Origin: Pandoraea sp.
GTDB taxonomy: Bacteria; Pseudomonadota; Gammaproteobacteria; Burkholderiales; Burkholderiaceae
Assembly: GCF_004297875.1 (NCBI RefSeq)
Contig: NZ_SCSK01000061.1
Coordinates: 86,076 to 150,075, forward strand
Length of the DNA: 64,000 nucleotides
Direction: 5' to 3'
The stretch's first letter is position 1, and each line of letters starts with the position of its first letter. Of the stretch, positions 1 through 7,919 are shown one piece after another. The notes below the pieces were generated by a model, which was given only the letters and a program-made list of their open reading frames with translations, was not told the DNA's origin and searched no databases. The translations under genes were made by a program, and so were the position numbers.

Positions 1-778
1 CCTCCAGACAGAAGAGCGCTTCCGGCACCGCGCAGCCAAAACTGAGCAGCATTGGCGGCTTTTTACCTCCCGCTTGCCGGAGCCTGTCGATCATCGACAT
101 GATGGGTGCCAGCCCAGTGCCGCCGGCAACGAAGATATGCGGGCTACGCTTATGTTCTTCGCGAAGGAAGAATGCGCCATACGGCCCCTTCAATGTCAGC
201 ACGTCGTCGACCTTGGCCTGATGTTCGAGGAACGTGGACATCGCGCCATTGGGCAGCAGGCGAATCAGGAACTCCATCTTCGGCAACGTCATCGGCGTCG
301 ACGACGGCGAGTACGAGCGAAGCACGCCCAGTCCCGGCACCGCAATCTGCATGAATTGGCCGGGGCGGAACTCGAGCCAGTTGCCTTCCGCCAGTTCCAC
401 GCTCAGGCGCATGACGTTCGAGCCGATGCGCTCGATGGCGTCGATAAAGACGCTGACCTCCTGTGCGACGCCCGCCCCCACTTCGCTCCCGTATGCGACG
501 TTGAACGTGCAGTCGGAATTTGCCTTGGTAACGCACAGCAAGCGATGCCCTTGCGCGACCTCCGAAGCCAGCAGCGTCGAGCTCGAACCGGGGATGTTTG
601 CGGCGTCTCCCTCGTCGAGCTGACAGGCGCAGGTAGCGCACGCGCCGGCACGGCATTGATACACCACCGGCACTTCCGCTCGGATGGCAGCATCAAGGAT
701 GCTTTCGCCCAATTCAGCGGCAAAGGTATGGCTGACACCGTCAGCGAAATTGACGGTGATCTGATGGGTTTGGATCAT
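1..778 (-). CDS. oxoR: 2-oxoquinoline 8-monooxygenase reductase component, partial (C-terminus off window)
   Basis: An open frame starts at ATG 778 (MIQTHQITVNFADGVSH) and runs off the left edge after about 259 codons. In order it shows a plant-type 2Fe-2S ferredoxin domain (CRAGACATC near residues 44-52, with a further Cys in HRLLC), an FAD-binding domain with the R-S-Y-S box, and the start of an NAD-binding domain (AGGTGLAPIMS). This is the layout of reductases that pass electrons from NADH to Rieske oxygenases, with the ferredoxin domain at the N-terminus. It lies downstream of the oxygenase gene at 2398-3768 on the same strand, separated only by an amidase, so it is probably its redox partner. 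The oxoR assignment rests on the strong identification of that oxygenase; the reductase alone could not be told apart from other class IB or III reductases. Confidence 0.8.
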   Translation of the reverse strand, partial: MIQTHQITVNFADGVSHTFAAELGESILDAAIRAEVPVVYQCRAGACATCACQLDEGDAANIPGSSSTLLASEVAQGHRLLCVTKANSDCTFNVAYGSEVGAGVAQEVSVFIDAIERIGSNVMRLSVELAEGNWLEFRPGQFMQIAVPGLGVLRSYSPSSTPMTLPKMEFLIRLLPNGAMSTFLEHQAKVDDVLTLKGPYGAFFLREEHKRSPHIFVAGGTGLAPIMSMIDRLRQAGGKKPPMLLSFGCAVPEALFCLE

Positions 779-813
779 GACTTAGCCCAAAAACAAAACT
801 TATTCAGCATCGA

Positions 814-2220
814 TCAAGCCCATCCCGGCGGGACCTGACGGTGCCAGTCACTGTGGCTCTGCAGTACCATCCCGACCATACACAGGAGGTCGTCCTGGTA
901 CTTGCGGCCGATGAGTTGGCCTCCGATGGGCAGTCCGTGCTCGGTAAATCCGATAGGTACCGACAGCGCTGGATGGCCCGTTGCGTTAAATGGCGAGGTG
1001 AACTGAATCAGCCGACGATTGGCCTCCGGGTCCGAGGCGAGATCCGCCAACTGCTCGTATGTCGGCGCAGCATAGGGTTGCACCGGCGTCAATATGACGT
1101 CAGCCTCCGCGAACACAGCATCCATCTCGCGCGTTAGCCGTTGCGCATCGCGAATGATTCGCTCGTAGTCGACTGCCTTAAGTTCCCGCCCCTGCTCAAT
1201 CAACCGGGCCAGTGCCGGCCCATATTCAGCCGCCCGGCCGGGATATGTCCGTTCATGAGCCACCGCCGTTTGCACTCCGCAATGAAGCTCCCAATTCGAA
1301 CTGGCATTGCGCGTGTCCGGAACCTTGATGCTCTTGATCGTGCCGCCCGCCGCCGCCAGGATGTTCTCGACCTGGTGAATCGCGTGCTGAATTACCGGAT
1401 CAACGCCATCCGAATTCCACGATTCATCCACGCCAATTCGCAACCCCTTGAACCCTTTCAGAAAATCGGCGAACCGTTGCTCGTCGATGGTGGCGAGCAA
1501 CCGTTGCGTATCGTGTCCGCCGATGACCGCAAGCAGAAGGAGCACATCCCGGGCAGAGCGAGCCATCGGGCCTACATGATCCAGCGACGCCGCCAGTTCC
1601 ATCACACCGCTACGGCTGACGGTTCCATAGGTGGTCTTTAATCCGGTCAGGTTGTTGGCTGCGCTAGGGAACCGCACCGACCCACCCGTGTCCGTGCCAA
1701 TCGTCCCGTAGCACAATCGCGCCGCCGTGGCGACACCGCAGCCGGAGGACGAGGCACCGCACCAGTGCGATGCACCCCATGGGTTTACCGGATCGGGGAT
1801 CGTAGGGTGGTGGATAGCAAATGCACCTTCTGTCATTTGCAGCTTGCCCAGCATGACCGACCCTGCATCCTGCAGTCGTTGCACGACCGTCGCGTTTTCC
1901 GTGGGTACGCGCTGTTCATGAATCGGCATACCTCCTGCGCTGACCACGCCATGCGTATCGAATAAATCCTTAACCGCGAGCGGAATGCCGTGCAGGGGAC
2001 TCCTGACTCCCCCGGCTTGTATCTCCTTATCGGCCTGCTCCGCTTGCTGCATCGCCAGTTCCGGCGTCACGCGCGCAAAGCTTCTCAGCTTCGGGTCCAG
2101 CGCTGCTATGCGGGCCAATTGCGTCTTCGTGATGTCTATCGGGCTGATGTCGCCTCTGCGAATCAGCAGCGATAGGTCATAAATTTCGAAATCATGCAGG
2201 TCGCTTGGAAGGCCGCTCAT
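814..2220 (-). CDS. Amidase signature family hydrolase between oxoR and oxoO
   Basis: This 468-residue protein belongs to the amidase signature family (Ser-cisSer-Lys hydrolases of C-N bonds). The catalytic lysine lies in LAVKDLFDTHG (about residue 83), the central serines in GASSSGCGVATAARLC, and the nucleophile in GTDTGGSVRFP. Length is normal for the family (450-500). It is 35 bp upstream of the reductase and 177 bp downstream of the Rieske oxygenase, all on the minus strand, so it is probably co-transcribed. The substrate cannot be read from the sequence. From the context I infer that it may act on a lactam or amide made during N-heteroaromatic breakdown, such as 8-hydroxy-2-oxoquinoline. 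It could also be an indole-acetamide or mandelamide-type amidase. Confidence 0.85.
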   Translation of the reverse strand: MSGLPSDLHDFEIYDLSLLIRRGDISPIDITKTQLARIAALDPKLRSFARVTPELAMQQAEQADKEIQAGGVRSPLHGIPLAVKDLFDTHGVVSAGGMPIHEQRVPTENATVVQRLQDAGSVMLGKLQMTEGAFAIHHPTIPDPVNPWGASHWCGASSSGCGVATAARLCYGTIGTDTGGSVRFPSAANNLTGLKTTYGTVSRSGVMELAASLDHVGPMARSARDVLLLLAVIGGHDTQRLLATIDEQRFADFLKGFKGLRIGVDESWNSDGVDPVIQHAIHQVENILAAAGGTIKSIKVPDTRNASSNWELHCGVQTAVAHERTYPGRAAEYGPALARLIEQGRELKAVDYERIIRDAQRLTREMDAVFAEADVILTPVQPYAAPTYEQLADLASDPEANRRLIQFTSPFNATGHPALSVPIGFTEHGLPIGGQLIGRKYQDDLLCMVGMVLQSHSDWHRQVPPGWA

Positions 2221-2397
2221 TACTGATTAGTAAAGCTAATGATATTAAATTTAAACCAAGACCCCGATGTGCCCGGAAACGGCAACAAAGATCGGGGATG
2301 GCGAAATCCTCGTCGCCATCCTCACCGCTGAGCCTGAGAATTACCTCGGCGAGCGCTTTGGTAGGGGCTCGACAGCCGAGCCCCAGTCAACATGGAT

Positions 2398-3768
2398 TCA
2401 GAACCAAACTTGATCCACGAAGTACGCGGGTCGCTTGCCGTCGGCGGTGTCCTTGAAACGCGTGCTGTGGGTCTTTACCGCGCCGTACGTACCCTTGCCC
2501 GGCTTCGCGATACCACGGTTGTGGCGCGAGGCCAGCTTGCGCCACGTGACGGGAGAGATATCGGTCGAAACCAGTTGCTCGTCGTCCCAGCCGGTGCCGT
2601 CGGCATAGAAGTGCTGCATGGCTTCGCGAGCGTAGAGATCGCAGTCGTTGAAGCCGTGCAGGCAGAGATCCTTGTAGACGCGATCAAAGCGATACTTGAA
2701 TTTTTTGCGATCTTCCTCGGTCGGGCAGATGCGGACCAGCACTTCCCAATACTCGTGCGTGTCGTCCGTGATCGGGACGTACCACTCGTACTGAACGACA
2801 TGCTCCTCCGGCCAGTTTTCGACCATGAGAACACCGGGGAGAACTACCGACGTACGGTAGAAGCGCCCCTTCAAATTGTCGATTTTGAGGCCCAGATCCT
2901 TGTTCTCCAGAACTGGTTGCCATTTGTCGGTGAACAGCCATTGCATCATTCCCTTCGGACCCGTCTCGTCCTCGACGACTTGAATGCAGTCGTCCGCGAC
3001 CGGCAGGATGCCAAGCGGGAGAACCCAGTCGTTCACGTGAATGATCGAGTTATCCTTGTGCACCAGGATGTGGGCGTTGTCGAAGCCGTTTTCGCATGCG
3101 ATACGCCAGTTGCCAAATCCCGTGCGGTGCATACCGTGCGCAATCGCATCCTTGTCGAGGATCGACGGGGCGGCAGGCCACAGCGGGTGCGGGAAGCGCT
3201 CACTGTTTTCCGGAAAGCGGAACGGAAGGTCGTCCGACAGCGGGGGAACATCTTCGAGAGGAAAGTCGTCTTCACGCACGAATACGAAAATCATGCCCGC
3301 GACTTCTTCAACCGGATACGTCGTGATGCCGGTCGTGCCGATCAGCTTGTCTTCAGGATTGGCGACGATGGTGCTGAGCTTGCCGTCGTCCAGATTGAAC
3401 GTGAAGCCGTGGTACCAGCAGGTGATCGTTTCCTTATTGAAGCACATCGGCTTTTCAGACAGGCGAATGCCGCGATGCACGCATTGATCCTTGACGGCAA
3501 AAACCTGGCCGTTCACTCGACGCAGTGCGATGGGAACGCCTGCAATTTGAATACCTTTCACACTCGGGACGATATCCTCGTCGCCGCCTTCGCCATTCAC
3601 CACTTCCACAAGCTCCCTGCTGAACATCGCCGGGTACCAGTGGTTGATGAAGCCCCATGCCGCATCCTTGTAGGGCTGATATTGCGATTGCGACTTTGCA
3701 TCGTTATAGCGAGTGTCGCTGATCGAATGCTGAACAACGCGACGACGAACAACCGGCTGATCGGACAT
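2398..3768 (-). CDS. oxoO: 2-oxo-1,2-dihydroquinoline 8-monooxygenase, oxygenase component
   Basis: A 456-residue Rieske non-haem iron oxygenase. The Rieske 2Fe-2S ligands are C96-x-H98 (CVHRG) and C117-x2-H120 (CWYHGF). The mononuclear iron site is in NGFDNAHILVHKD, with His233 and His237. I recognise the N-terminal MSDQPVVRRR stretch and long blocks such as ITTYPVEEVAGMIFVFVRED and GMHRTGFGNWRIACENGFD as those of the quinoline-pathway enzyme OxoO, which hydroxylates 2-oxoquinoline to 8-hydroxy-2-oxoquinoline and is related to carbazole dioxygenase CarAa. The start has a good ribosome site (AGGAGA, 8 bp upstream). Electrons would come from the reductase at 1-778. A 634 bp gap separates it from the AraC-type gene behind it, leaving room for its own regulated promoter. 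Confidence 0.88.
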   Translation of the reverse strand: MSDQPVVRRRVVQHSISDTRYNDAKSQSQYQPYKDAAWGFINHWYPAMFSRELVEVVNGEGGDEDIVPSVKGIQIAGVPIALRRVNGQVFAVKDQCVHRGIRLSEKPMCFNKETITCWYHGFTFNLDDGKLSTIVANPEDKLIGTTGITTYPVEEVAGMIFVFVREDDFPLEDVPPLSDDLPFRFPENSERFPHPLWPAAPSILDKDAIAHGMHRTGFGNWRIACENGFDNAHILVHKDNSIIHVNDWVLPLGILPVADDCIQVVEDETGPKGMMQWLFTDKWQPVLENKDLGLKIDNLKGRFYRTSVVLPGVLMVENWPEEHVVQYEWYVPITDDTHEYWEVLVRICPTEEDRKKFKYRFDRVYKDLCLHGFNDCDLYAREAMQHFYADGTGWDDEQLVSTDISPVTWRKLASRHNRGIAKPGKGTYGAVKTHSTRFKDTADGKRPAYFVDQVWF

Positions 3769-4402
3769 TTATGTGTCTCCTGGTTAGCTAGGCAAACGTG
3801 TGTTGAGCACACTTAATCGTTGGTACGGCTTCGCACCGAATACCTTTTGCGGACTTGGTAGCGAGTGACCACGAAGAAATACTATTCGGTCGCCGGGACA
3901 CGGGCACTCCAATGACTACGCGCTCTATCCCGTTCGTGCATCCAACGTGCATTCCTCGGGTTTATCCTGATAAATGGATAAGGGCCCCTGAGAGGTCCTG
4001 CATCGCAAATAAGGCGCAGGAGCAACGTTGGCCTTTTGTTTTTTTATATCGGGCAGTTCGCTCGGCAGCACGGCGCAATCCTTGCAGCGCTTCAGCCATG
4101 CACATCGTTGAGGGAATTCGGGTGTCGCGCTTCGGCCTTTTGATCGGCCTTTTCGATCACCGCGTAGCAGTCGAGCGTGCGCGCTGCCGCGCCCGCGGCC
4201 GCATAGTGCTCAGCTGATCGGCTGTTTCACCGAGAGCATGCAATGGGGCGCGACGGTTGTGTGGCGGATTCGGCGTGCCAATGTCGCCGAGCCTATGAAC
4301 GCCCGCGCCTGGCTCAGGCCAGCCGATGCCGGGGCAGGTAATGTTGATCTGCGCTTGATTATTCGAACTTGCGCATGGGTGCGTTCTTCGACGCCAATTG
4401 CC
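3769..4402. other. Intergenic region between oxoO and the AraC regulator
   Basis: This 634 bp stretch holds no convincing gene. It should contain the oxoO promoter and binding sites of the AraC-type regulator, but I could not pick out a clear pair of direct repeats. On the minus strand, two short adjacent open stretches in different frames (roughly 4330-4215 and 4226-4092; the second reads ARTLDCYAVIEKADQK) have protein-like composition and may be a decayed gene. I could not assign them to a family. Confidence 0.4.
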
Positions 4403-5386
4403 TTAGCGAGCGAGGGTTTCGCTCGGGCTCTCGCCGAACCAACGTTTGTAGTCGGTGGTGAAGTGCCCCAGATGGGCGAACCCCCACTGGTATGCTATTG
4501 CTGTCACTGTTGTACTTTTCGGATCGGACCTCAACAACTGCTCCCGCACCCGATTGAGTCTGACGCTCTTTAAAAGAAGCATGGGAGATGTGTTTCGATA
4601 CCGGCGAAATCCTGCATATAGCGAACTCGCGCTGACGCCCACATGCTCGGCGATGCTGCCTACCGTAATCGGCTCGTGCGCCCGCTCCTCGATAAAGAGT
4701 TCCGCCTTCCTGATGAAAGCCGGAGTCACGGAACGCGAGCGCTCCTCATGAAGCGCCAAACTATGGTTGCTTGTATGGCTAAGCAGCAACAGCGACCCAA
4801 TCATATGCTCGATTTGTGCCGCCAGCAAAGGCGACGACGATTGAGCTCCCTCGAGGAAGTCGAACAGCCATTGCATGGTGAATGCCCACCGCCTGCCGGC
4901 CGCGGAATCCAGCGGCATAGCGGTTTCGAATTCGACCTTGGTTTGCGAACCGTTGCCGAGATGCTGCCCACACAGGCGCTCCACCAAATCGCGATTGATC
5001 CGGAGAATCAGCTTTTCGGTGCCTTTGCCGTGATTGATTTCGTGTTGCTGCCTCGCATTGAGTATCGAGCCAACCGTGGGCGAAGAGTAGACGGTCTCGT
5101 TGCCACGGATGATACGCTCGCCACCACTTAGCGGCACCTGCACCAGATAGAAGTCATCAAACGTATTGGGCCGGATCGTGACATCGCCGCCGTAAGTCAT
5201 ACGTCCGATGCCGATGGAGCCATACCGCCGATAGAGCAGACGAGCGTTGAGCTCGCCTCGAACATCGATGTTTCGAAGCTCGTTTTCGCAAAACGTGCGC
5301 GTGCCCCACTGCCGGGCTTGCTCGATATCACGCGTCAGAAACAATTCTGTATCGGATGGAGGAGTCGGATTCGTCATTGGATTCAT
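4403..5386 (-). CDS. AraC/XylS-family transcriptional regulator (OxoS-like by context)
   Basis: A 327-residue regulator with an N-terminal ligand-binding domain (about 1-210) and a C-terminal AraC-type double helix-turn-helix. The HTH region includes ITVGSIAEHVGVSASSLYAG and the family signature near TVTAIAYQWGFAHLGHFTTD, followed by YKRWFGESPSETLAR at the C-terminus. The start is ATG 5386 or, nine bases on, ATG 5377. It is upstream of oxoO on the same strand. In the described Pseudomonas putida quinoline cluster an XylS-type activator (oxoS) accompanies oxoO and oxoR, so I infer the same job here: effector-dependent activation of the oxygenase genes. The effector is not evident from the sequence. 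Confidence 0.85.
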   Translation of the reverse strand: MNPMTNPTPPSDTELFLTRDIEQARQWGTRTFCENELRNIDVRGELNARLLYRRYGSIGIGRMTYGGDVTIRPNTFDDFYLVQVPLSGGERIIRGNETVYSSPTVGSILNARQQHEINHGKGTEKLILRINRDLVERLCGQHLGNGSQTKVEFETAMPLDSAAGRRWAFTMQWLFDFLEGAQSSSPLLAAQIEHMIGSLLLLSHTSNHSLALHEERSRSVTPAFIRKAELFIEERAHEPITVGSIAEHVGVSASSLYAGFRRYRNTSPMLLLKSVRLNRVREQLLRSDPKSTTVTAIAYQWGFAHLGHFTTDYKRWFGESPSETLAR

Positions 5387-5880
5387 CTTGCAACGCGCTT
5401 TTCGGTGTCATCTATTTCTCAAGTTTGAAATCGTCAACCAGGGTCTGAGCCGGGTGATTAACCAGTATTGCATGCTTGCCGACAATCCGCTCATGCGCAT
5501 TTTCCCTATCTACAATACTGGCTCGCGCCCTTCGCCAGTACGGGCGGGATTTCACTCCATTCGAGTTACACCCTCTGCGTCAGCTGGCCGGCATGAATCA
5601 ACGCCAACGAGGGCACTCCCGCGGGTCCCACGGTCAGTCCCTCGACTCGCGAACGGAGGCCTGATCCGTCCGCGCGGCTTTGGCGTGGCCGCTAACTCGA
5701 GCCGCGAGCAATGTCCGCGCTGGCGGTGCGGGTTCCTGACGGGCATGCCGAGCGCGAATTCCTTCATAAACCCGCTAATTTACTGTGCTGTAGGTTGCCG
5801 CCTCATACCTGCCCGCCACGCCTAAACTGAACTTTACTAGATTCCGTAACGTAGCGTTTGTCGAGGAAAATCCCTGCGAA
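5387..5880. other. Intergenic region, AraC regulator to acyl-CoA ligase
   Basis: This 494 bp interval lies between the start of the AraC gene and the end of the acyl-CoA ligase, both on the minus strand. No credible coding frame, RNA gene or U-tract terminator was found. It presumably carries the promoter of the AraC gene. Confidence 0.4.
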
Positions 5881-7527
5881 TTAGCCATGATCAATCGCGC
5901 GGGCCAAATCAAGCTGCTTGCGCAATGCGAATTTTTGAATTTTTCCGGTCGCGGTCTTGGGCAGCTCGCCAAAGCGCACGGCCTTGGGAATCTTGAACGA
6001 TGCCAGGAGCGAGCGGCAATGAGCGACGATTTCATCGGCCGTGCACGCCATGCCAGGCCGGAGTTCGACAAACGCACATGGAACCTCGCCCCACTTCGGG
6101 TCCGGCTGGGCCACGACCGCGACTACCGACACTGCAGCGTGCCGGTAGATTGCATCTTCGATCTCGATGCTGGAGATATTTTCTCCACCCGAGATAATGA
6201 TGTCCTTGCTGCGATCCTTGAGTTTCACGTACCCATCCGCAGTCAGAACGCCCAGGTCGCCTGTATGAAACCACCCGCCGGAGAACGCTTCGTCCGTCGC
6301 CCTCCGGTTCTTCAGGTAACCTTTCATGGTCAGATTGCCCCGAAACACGACCTCGCCGATGGTCTCGCCGTCTCGAGGCACTTCCTGCATGGTCTGCGGA
6401 TCGACCACCGTGGTTCCGGCCTGAAGGTGGAATCGAACGCCTTGGCGCGCATTCATTTCCGCGCGCTCCCGTTGGCTCAGTGCGGCCCACGAATCCTGTA
6501 CGGCGCAAACCGCGGCAGGACCGTAGACCTCGGTCAACCCATAGACATGAGTCAACTCAAACCCAATGGCCTCCATGCGGGCCAGTACGGTTGATGATGG
6601 TGCCGCCCCCGCCACCGTGGCCTTAACCCGATGCGTGATACCCGTGCGCCATTCATCCGGCGCGTCCGCCAGGGCGGAGTGAACGATCGGCGCACCCGAA
6701 TAATGCGTCACGCAATGCTCTCGGATCAAATCGAAAACGACTTTGGCGTCGACTCGGCGCAAGCATACATTGGTGCCGGCACGAGCTGCGATAGTCCATG
6801 GGAAGCACCAGCCGTTGCAATGAAACATGGGCAGCGTCCACAGGTAGACCGGATGCTTTGCCATGTCCCATTCGAGCACATTGCTCGTCGCCGTAAGATG
6901 CGCGCCGCGATGGGAATAGACCACGCCTTTTGGCTTGCCTGTCGTACCTGACGTGTAATTAAGCGCGATTGCGTCCCATTCGTCGAGTGGCAGCAGATAT
7001 TGGAAATTGGAATCCCCCTTTGCAATCAGGCTGTCGTAGCTCGTGGCCTGTGCCAAAACGTTACCGTCGGCGACAGCGAACGTGTCCTGGACCTTGATGA
7101 TCGTCAGATCCGGACGAGCCGCAGCCACAGCCTGCGCAACGGCTGCGTACTCGGTGTCAATGATCAGTGCACGAGCCTCACCGTGATCGAGCATGTAAAG
7201 TATTGCGTCGGCATCGAGTCGGGTATTGAGTGCGTTCAATACCGCCCCGGCCATGGGGACGCCGAAGTGAGCTTCCACCATCTCCGGAATGTTGGGGAGC
7301 ATCGCGGCGACCGTATCGCCACGCTGAATGCCCATCTGAACGAGGGCGCTGGACAGCCTGACACATCGTTCGAAGGTTTCTCGCCATGTTCGTTTTACCT
7401 GACCATACAGAATTGCAACCTTGTCACCATAGACTTCCGACGCTCGAACCAGGAAATCCACAGGTGTCAGCGGGGCGTAATTGGCGTTGCGGCGCTGCAA
7501 ACCGTCTTCATACATTTGCATTCGCAC
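5881..7527 (-). CDS. AMP-dependent acyl-CoA synthetase (AlkK/DmdB-like)
   Basis: This 548-residue member of the ANL adenylating superfamily activates a carboxylic acid with ATP and CoA. Visible motifs are the phosphate loop YTSGTTGKPKGVVYSHRG, the MFHCNGWCFPW segment typical of AlkK/DmdB-type acyl-CoA ligases, GLTEVYGP, the GWFHTGDLG hinge motif, and the C-terminal lysine in LPKTATGKIQKF that contacts the adenylate. Length is normal. The start is MRMQMYEDG (7527) or MQMYEDG (7521). It sits upstream of the AraC regulator on the same strand. The substrate is unknown; medium-chain fatty acids, methylmercaptopropionate or an aryl-propanoate from the neighbouring catabolic genes are all possible. 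Link to quinoline catabolism is inference from position only. Confidence 0.85.
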   Translation of the reverse strand: MRMQMYEDGLQRRNANYAPLTPVDFLVRASEVYGDKVAILYGQVKRTWRETFERCVRLSSALVQMGIQRGDTVAAMLPNIPEMVEAHFGVPMAGAVLNALNTRLDADAILYMLDHGEARALIIDTEYAAVAQAVAAARPDLTIIKVQDTFAVADGNVLAQATSYDSLIAKGDSNFQYLLPLDEWDAIALNYTSGTTGKPKGVVYSHRGAHLTATSNVLEWDMAKHPVYLWTLPMFHCNGWCFPWTIAARAGTNVCLRRVDAKVVFDLIREHCVTHYSGAPIVHSALADAPDEWRTGITHRVKATVAGAAPSSTVLARMEAIGFELTHVYGLTEVYGPAAVCAVQDSWAALSQRERAEMNARQGVRFHLQAGTTVVDPQTMQEVPRDGETIGEVVFRGNLTMKGYLKNRRATDEAFSGGWFHTGDLGVLTADGYVKLKDRSKDIIISGGENISSIEIEDAIYRHAAVSVVAVVAQPDPKWGEVPCAFVELRPGMACTADEIVAHCRSLLASFKIPKAVRFGELPKTATGKIQKFALRKQLDLARAIDHG

Positions 7528-7919
7528 TGTCTCCGTCTATTTTTAGGCGCTCTCTCGTCGGTGCCGGATCGCCACCCAATTCCGGACAAGATCGCTTAGG
7601 CAGACTATTCCGCTCTCTCTCGAGCGGCTATCCAAATCGCGCATCGGCTATCCCGATACCACAGGAAATGGCGCTATCGCCAGGCAGATCGGCACCGATG
7701 CGCAACCGTTGAGCCCCCGCTTTTTTCCGCGCCTCCCGCGCTAATGCGCTTGAAGGCATCCCCGCTATCCCCCGCTTCCTTGTGCTAAATCAAGCCGCCG
7801 GCCCAAGCCGGGTGCAACGATGACAAGGCGCCGTTATCGCGGGCGCCGTGGCATTCGCGCAGGCGGCGCTTCGGCCCGCTGCGCGGTTGCGGGCCCTGCG
7901 GGTTTTGGAGGAGGCGGAG
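7528..7919. other. Divergent promoter region, acyl-CoA ligase / ppsA
   Basis: This 392 bp region separates the divergently read ligase and ppsA genes and should carry both promoters. No convincing -35/-10 pair or repeat was identified. In-frame alternative starts for ppsA exist upstream (from 7848), but the extra residues lack conservation features. Confidence 0.4.

Noticed and set aside
2392..3816. 474-codon plus-strand frame over oxoO
   Set aside because: Mirror of the oxygenase gene with no recognisable domain.
3855..4217. 120-codon plus-strand frame in the oxoO upstream gap
   Set aside because: Arg-rich, no motif, no ribosome site.
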